From: CAYSPG01 sp964432885
GTDB taxonomy: Bacteria; Bacteroidota; Bacteroidia; AKYH767-A; OLB10
DNA length: 33,446 bases
Assembly: GCA_964432885.1 (NCBI GenBank)
Contig: CAYSPG010000031.1
Coordinates: forward strand, 1-33,446
Direction: 5' to 3'
Shown: positions 30,345 through 33,446 of the stretch, in pieces
How positions within the stretch are numbered: position 1 is the stretch's first letter
Layout of the letters: the number at the start of each line of letters is the position of its first letter
Program-made: the position numbers and the translations under genes
The notes under the pieces: model-generated
Seen by the model: the letters and a program-made list of their open reading frames with translations, nothing else
Database searches by the model: none
Told to the model about the DNA's origin: nothing

Positions 30345-32351
30345 CTATTGAATCATCTTTGAAAAATCATCTTCAGAAATAATTTTAACCCCTAACTGTG
30401 AAGCTTTTTCTAATTTAGAAGGGCCGCTTTCATCACCGGCTAGCAAAAAACTGGTTTTGGAACTTACACTGCTTGAGTTTTTGCCTCCGTTGTTTTCAAT
30501 AAGTCGCTTTAGCTCATCGCGGCTGTAGTTTTTAAACACACCGCTTACTACAAAACTAAGTCCCTTTAGCTTATCACCAGATGGAGCATGGACACTTTGT
30601 ATAATCTCAAATTGCAATCCTGCTTTTTGCAAACGTTGAACAAGTTTTTGGTTTGCTTCATTACGAACAAATGTAAAAATGCTTTCGGCAATCTTCTCTC
30701 CTACTTCCGGTGTTTCAATTAATTCTTCCATGGTGGCACTTTCAATTTTTGCGTATGATTTAAAATATCGTGCTACTTTTTTTGCCACCGTATCGCCAAC
30801 ATAGCGTATGCCAATAGCAAACAACACCCGCTCAAACGAAACTTTTTTTGATTCTTCCAAACCATCCAATATTTTTTGTGCGCTCTTCTCTCCCATTCTT
30901 TCCAACACAGCCATCTGTTCCTTTTTTAAATCATACAAATCAGCAACGTTGCGCACCAAATTGTTTTCAAAAAACAATTCAATGGTTTCTCCACCAAGCC
31001 CGTCTATATTCATTGCTTTGCGCGATGTGAAATGTTCCATCTTTCCTTTTATCTGAGGAGGACATCCATTTTCGTTAGGACAATAATGGTTGGCTTCACC
31101 TTCTTTGCGGATTAGTTCGGTGTTGCATTCTGGACAATGCGTAATGTATTTGAGTTTTTTATTTTTCTCATCGCGTTTTGATAAATCAACAGCAGTAATC
31201 TTAGGAATTATCTCACCGCCTTTTTCTACAAAAACCGTATCGTGAATCCGGATGTCGAGTTTATCAATCTGGTCGGCATTATGCAACGATGCACGTTTTA
31301 CAACAGTGCCTGCAAGCAACACAGGCTCTAAATTGGCAACAGGCGTGATGGCTCCCGTACGCCCAACCTGGTAACTTATGGAATTTAAAACTGTTGAAAC
31401 CGACTCTGCCTTGTACTTATATGAAATCGCCCAGCGCGGTGATTTAGCTGTAAAGCCCAATTCATCCTGTTGCAAAAAATTATTTACTTTAATTACGATG
31501 CCGTCAATATCGTAATCTAAATTATCACGCTCTTTTTCCCAATGCGAAATAAAATTAAAAACATCATCCAATGTTTTGCAAAGCTTTGAATGATTGGAAA
31601 TTTTAAATCCCCACTCCCGTGCCTTTTTTAATCCTTCAAGATGTGATTTGAAAGAAAAATTTTCTCCGTACAATGCGTATAAAAAGCAATCGAGCCTTCG
31701 CTTTGCAACTTCGGCACTGTCCTGCAACTTTAATGTTCCTGAAGCAGAGTTACGCGGGTTGGCAAAAGGGGCTTCGCCAATGTCAACTCTTTCAGCGTTA
31801 ATTTTTGCAAACGAGTTGTGGTCCAGAATTATTTCGCCACGTATTTCAAACTCATCAGGAAAATCATTACTATGTAATTTAAGCGGAATGGATTTTATTG
31901 TTTTAACATTTACAGTAACATCATCACCTTGCACACCATCACCACGAGTAACTGCACGAACTAATTTTCCATTCTCGTAGGTTAGTCCAATGGCTACCCC
32001 ATCAAACTTCAGTTCACATACATACTCAAAATCATCACCTATTAATTTTCGAACACGCTCATCAAAATCGGCAAGTTCTTCACGCGAATACGTATTACCC
32101 AGCGACATCATCGGATACCGGTGCTTTACCGTTTCAAATTCTTTGGTTACCTGCCCTCCTACCCGTTGCGTAGGCGAATCGGGCAAAGCAAACTGCGGAA
32201 ATTCTTTTTCCAGTTTTATCAGCTCGTTCAGTAGCATATCAAAATCATAATCGCTTATGCCCGGCTGCGACAGCACGTAGTACTTGTAATTATGATTTTC
32301 TATTTCTGTTGATAGTTTTTCAATTTGATTTTTTGCTTCGGCAGGAGACAT
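30345..32351 (-). CDS. ligA: NAD-dependent DNA ligase LigA
   Basis: A 668-aa ligase with complete domain order. Domain Ia 'NYKYYVLSQPGISDYDFD' (residues 21-38, in parts 'YYVLSQPGISDYDFD') binds NMN. Lys115 in 'ELKFDGVAI' is the AMP-accepting Lys of KxDG. 'RNSASGTLK' is a further nucleotidyltransferase motif. An OB fold follows, then a four-Cys zinc site (pairs 'CPEC' and 'CPNENGC', about residues 402-425), helix-hairpin-helix repeats ('IDGLGGETIELFF', 'ERMGEKSAQKIL', 'IGIRYVGDTVAKKV') and a C-terminal BRCT domain from about residue 590. It seals nicks during replication and repair, using NAD. ATG at 32351 fits the family start. It lies in a minus-strand run between prmC and the CBS-like gene, with gaps of about 95 and 120 bases. 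Confidence 0.98.
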   Translation of the reverse strand: MSPAEAKNQIEKLSTEIENHNYKYYVLSQPGISDYDFDMLLNELIKLEKEFPQFALPDSPTQRVGGQVTKEFETVKHRYPMMSLGNTYSREELADFDERVRKLIGDDFEYVCELKFDGVAIGLTYENGKLVRAVTRGDGVQGDDVTVNVKTIKSIPLKLHSNDFPDEFEIRGEIILDHNSFAKINAERVDIGEAPFANPRNSASGTLKLQDSAEVAKRRLDCFLYALYGENFSFKSHLEGLKKAREWGFKISNHSKLCKTLDDVFNFISHWEKERDNLDYDIDGIVIKVNNFLQQDELGFTAKSPRWAISYKYKAESVSTVLNSISYQVGRTGAITPVANLEPVLLAGTVVKRASLHNADQIDKLDIRIHDTVFVEKGGEIIPKITAVDLSKRDEKNKKLKYITHCPECNTELIRKEGEANHYCPNENGCPPQIKGKMEHFTSRKAMNIDGLGGETIELFFENNLVRNVADLYDLKKEQMAVLERMGEKSAQKILDGLEESKKVSFERVLFAIGIRYVGDTVAKKVARYFKSYAKIESATMEELIETPEVGEKIAESIFTFVRNEANQKLVQRLQKAGLQFEIIQSVHAPSGDKLKGLSFVVSGVFKNYSRDELKRLIENNGGKNSSSVSSKTSFLLAGDESGPSKLEKASQLGVKIISEDDFSKMIQ

Positions 32352-32369
32352 AAATTATTTTTTTTAAAT

Positions 32370-32443
32370 GACACAGATGAACCAAAGGAAACTGATTTAG
32401 ATTATTAACCGTTTTAATCGGTATAATCCTGTTATCCGTGTTC
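32370..32443. repeat. Imperfect inverted repeat between prmC and ligA
   Basis: ACACAGAT at 32371-32378 faces ATCCGTGT at 32434-32441 (7 of 8 pairs), and the inner segment GATTA...ACCG (32400-32411) faces CGGT-A-TAATC (32419-32428). The tract fills most of the 94 bases between the two genes. It recalls the 'ACAGATGAAC / ATCCGTGTT' intergenic repeats of Bacteroidota and neighbouring phyla. Confidence 0.6.
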
Positions 32444-32445
32444 TA

Positions 32446-33321
32446 TTAGCAAGTACAATACACAAATCTCTTCTTTCCAATCATATCCTTTTTCACACCA
32501 GCGCTTTTAAATTGAATGCTGAACAATCCAGCCACCTCATCAGCATACCCATCATTCACCTCTAAATATATTTTACCGTTTGCGGAAAGTTTTTGCTGCG
32601 CAAAAGAAAGAATTGCTTTATAAAACTGCAACGCATCATCATTGGTAAACAGTGCCAAATGTGGTTCGTGATTTAAAACATTTGCATGCATTGCTTCTTT
32701 TTCATTTGGCGTAACATAAGGAGGATTAGAAACAATAATATCAAACCGTTCAGGATACTTTTCAAAAGATGGATTTAAAATATCATCACAAATAAAATCA
32801 ACTGCGCACTGGTTTGTTGTTGAATTTTGTTTTGCCACTTCAAGTGCATCATTGGAAACGTCCGTTGCAAAAACATTTGCAGAAGAAATATTTTTTTTTA
32901 ACGCAACCGGTATACAACCCGAACCTGTTCCTATATCCAAAACCCTACCATAAAAACCTTTGTTTTCTTTAATTATCATCTCTACAAGTTCCTCTGTTTC
33001 GGGGCGCGGAATCAAAACAGATTTATTTACATGCAGTTTTAAATTTAAAAACCATGTAGTGCCCAAAACATATTGTACCGGCTCTGCACTTTTTAGGCGA
33101 TTAAGCATATTCAGAATTAGTGAAACCTTATCCTCACCTATAGTGGTATGCTTTTCCTTATTTATTTCCCATAGTTTTATTGATAGTATTTCTTCAAAAA
33201 TAAGATAACTTATTCTTTTAGCCTCATAACTATCGTAAATGTGAGAAAGTTCATTGATGTACTGTTCTTCTATTTCAAAAAGTTTCACTCGATAAAAGTA
33301 ATTAATCGCATTTACATGCAA
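32446..33321 (-). CDS. prmC: Peptide chain release factor N5-glutamine methyltransferase
   Basis: A 291-aa class I methyltransferase of the HemK/PrmC family. The N-terminal helical domain (1-75) contacts the release factor. 'PVQYVLGTTWFLNLKLHVNKSVLIPRPETEEL' (81-112, in parts 'PVQYVLG', 'LIPRPETEEL') is the family-specific segment; 'VLDIGTGSGCIPVAL' (127-141) is SAM motif I; 'SNPPYV' (198-203) holds the catalytic N-P-P-Y that binds the Gln side chain. It methylates the GGQ glutamine of RF1 and RF2, raising termination efficiency. The ATG at 33321 matches the usual N-terminus. It is 94 bases upstream of ligA on the same strand; a terminator separates it from the gene before it. Confidence 0.95.
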   Translation of the reverse strand: MHVNAINYFYRVKLFEIEEQYINELSHIYDSYEAKRISYLIFEEILSIKLWEINKEKHTTIGEDKVSLILNMLNRLKSAEPVQYVLGTTWFLNLKLHVNKSVLIPRPETEELVEMIIKENKGFYGRVLDIGTGSGCIPVALKKNISSANVFATDVSNDALEVAKQNSTTNQCAVDFICDDILNPSFEKYPERFDIIVSNPPYVTPNEKEAMHANVLNHEPHLALFTNDDALQFYKAILSFAQQKLSANGKIYLEVNDGYADEVAGLFSIQFKSAGVKKDMIGKKRFVYCTC

Positions 33322-33337
33322 AATCTTTATAAAGTAA

Positions 33338-33370
33338 AACAGCCCCCAAGAACAAATCCTGGAGGCTGTT
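33338..33370 (-). terminator. Intrinsic terminator after the T9SS cargo gene
   Basis: The arms 33338-33348 and 33360-33370 form an 11-bp stem with one mismatch (AACAGCC/GGCTGTT core) and an 11-base loop. On the minus strand it is followed by TTTTACTTT. It ends the transcript of the gene whose stop is at 33391, before prmC begins at 33321. Confidence 0.7.
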
Positions 33371-33390
33371 GATATTTTAATGATACTATA

Positions 33391-33446
33391 TTACTCCACC
33401 ACCACTTTTACTTTGCTGCTGCCATCAGCTGTATTTACATTTAACA
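33391..33446 (-). CDS. C-terminal end of a probable T9SS cargo protein (partial)
   Basis: Only the last 18 codons are inside the window; the frame is open to the edge. They read 'LNVNTADGSSKVKVVVE' and stop. This fits the last two strands of a type A sorting domain (x-L-x-V-x-T-x-x-G ... K-x-V-V-V-E) and ends with the same 'VVVE' as the fragment at 1-258. The short length makes the call tentative, although the terminator directly downstream supports a true gene end. Confidence 0.55.
   Translation of the reverse strand, partial: LNVNTADGSSKVKVVVE

Noticed and set aside
29873..30382. 169-aa plus-strand ORF across the CBS-like gene start
   Set aside because: Antisense to a conserved PLP enzyme and to its promoter; no family resemblance.

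Overview
The window is ordinary chromosomal DNA of a member of the Bacteroidota. The signs are C-terminal type IX secretion (T9SS) sorting domains at both edges, Bacteroidota-type promoter boxes (TAnnTTTG) in front of several genes, weak Shine-Dalgarno signals with frequent TTG starts, and gene neighbourhoods typical of the phylum: mutL-rhomboid-rhomboid-EEP, dnaA-LMW phosphatase-RsmI-like, and DUF4199 next to a GT2. I cannot place it below phylum; a Chitinophagales or Sphingobacteriales-like lineage is a guess. I see no tRNA, rRNA, CRISPR, insertion sequence or prophage.

Layout. 1-2 kb: the end of a T9SS cargo gene, then two uncharacterised helical proteins. 2-8.5 kb: typA on the minus strand, diverging from a predicted outer-membrane protein; then lptF/lptG-like, ispE, a DUF4199 membrane protein and a GT2 glycosyltransferase. 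8.5-15.3 kb (minus): an M1 metallopeptidase with a C-terminal Omp85-like barrel, a YbgC-type thioesterase, and a three-gene signalling set (receiver, PAS histidine kinase, FIST sensor). 15.5-17.2 kb (plus): a 5'-nucleotidase split into two genes, with the C-terminal domain encoded first. 17.3-20 kb: dnaA, a low-molecular-weight phosphatase and an RsmI-like methyltransferase, 2 nt apart. 20.2-23.9 kb: two paralogous sensor kinases, one with TPRs and one almost without, and an unknown cysteine-containing exported protein. 24-33.3 kb (minus): an EEP-family protein, two rhomboids, mutL, a cystathionine beta-synthase-like enzyme, ligA and prmC. The window ends in the tail of a second T9SS cargo gene.

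Most genes are housekeeping: DNA replication, repair and ligation, isoprenoid synthesis, LPS export, release-factor methylation and sulfur amino acids. The items most worth a second look are: (1) the peptidase-barrel fusion, whose architecture recalls type Vd autotransporters; (2) a MutL whose three endonuclease metal-site motifs all look degenerate; (3) the split, order-swapped 5'-nucleotidase with different export signals on its halves; (4) the tandem kinases, where one appears to be a TPR-stripped copy of the other; and (5) a set of short-period or inverted repeats, each of a different sequence type, at four gene junctions between 23.9 and 32.5 kb, two of which supply the stop codon and last residues of the adjoining gene.

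All calls come from reading the sequence and from recalled family motifs. No database search or structure prediction was run.
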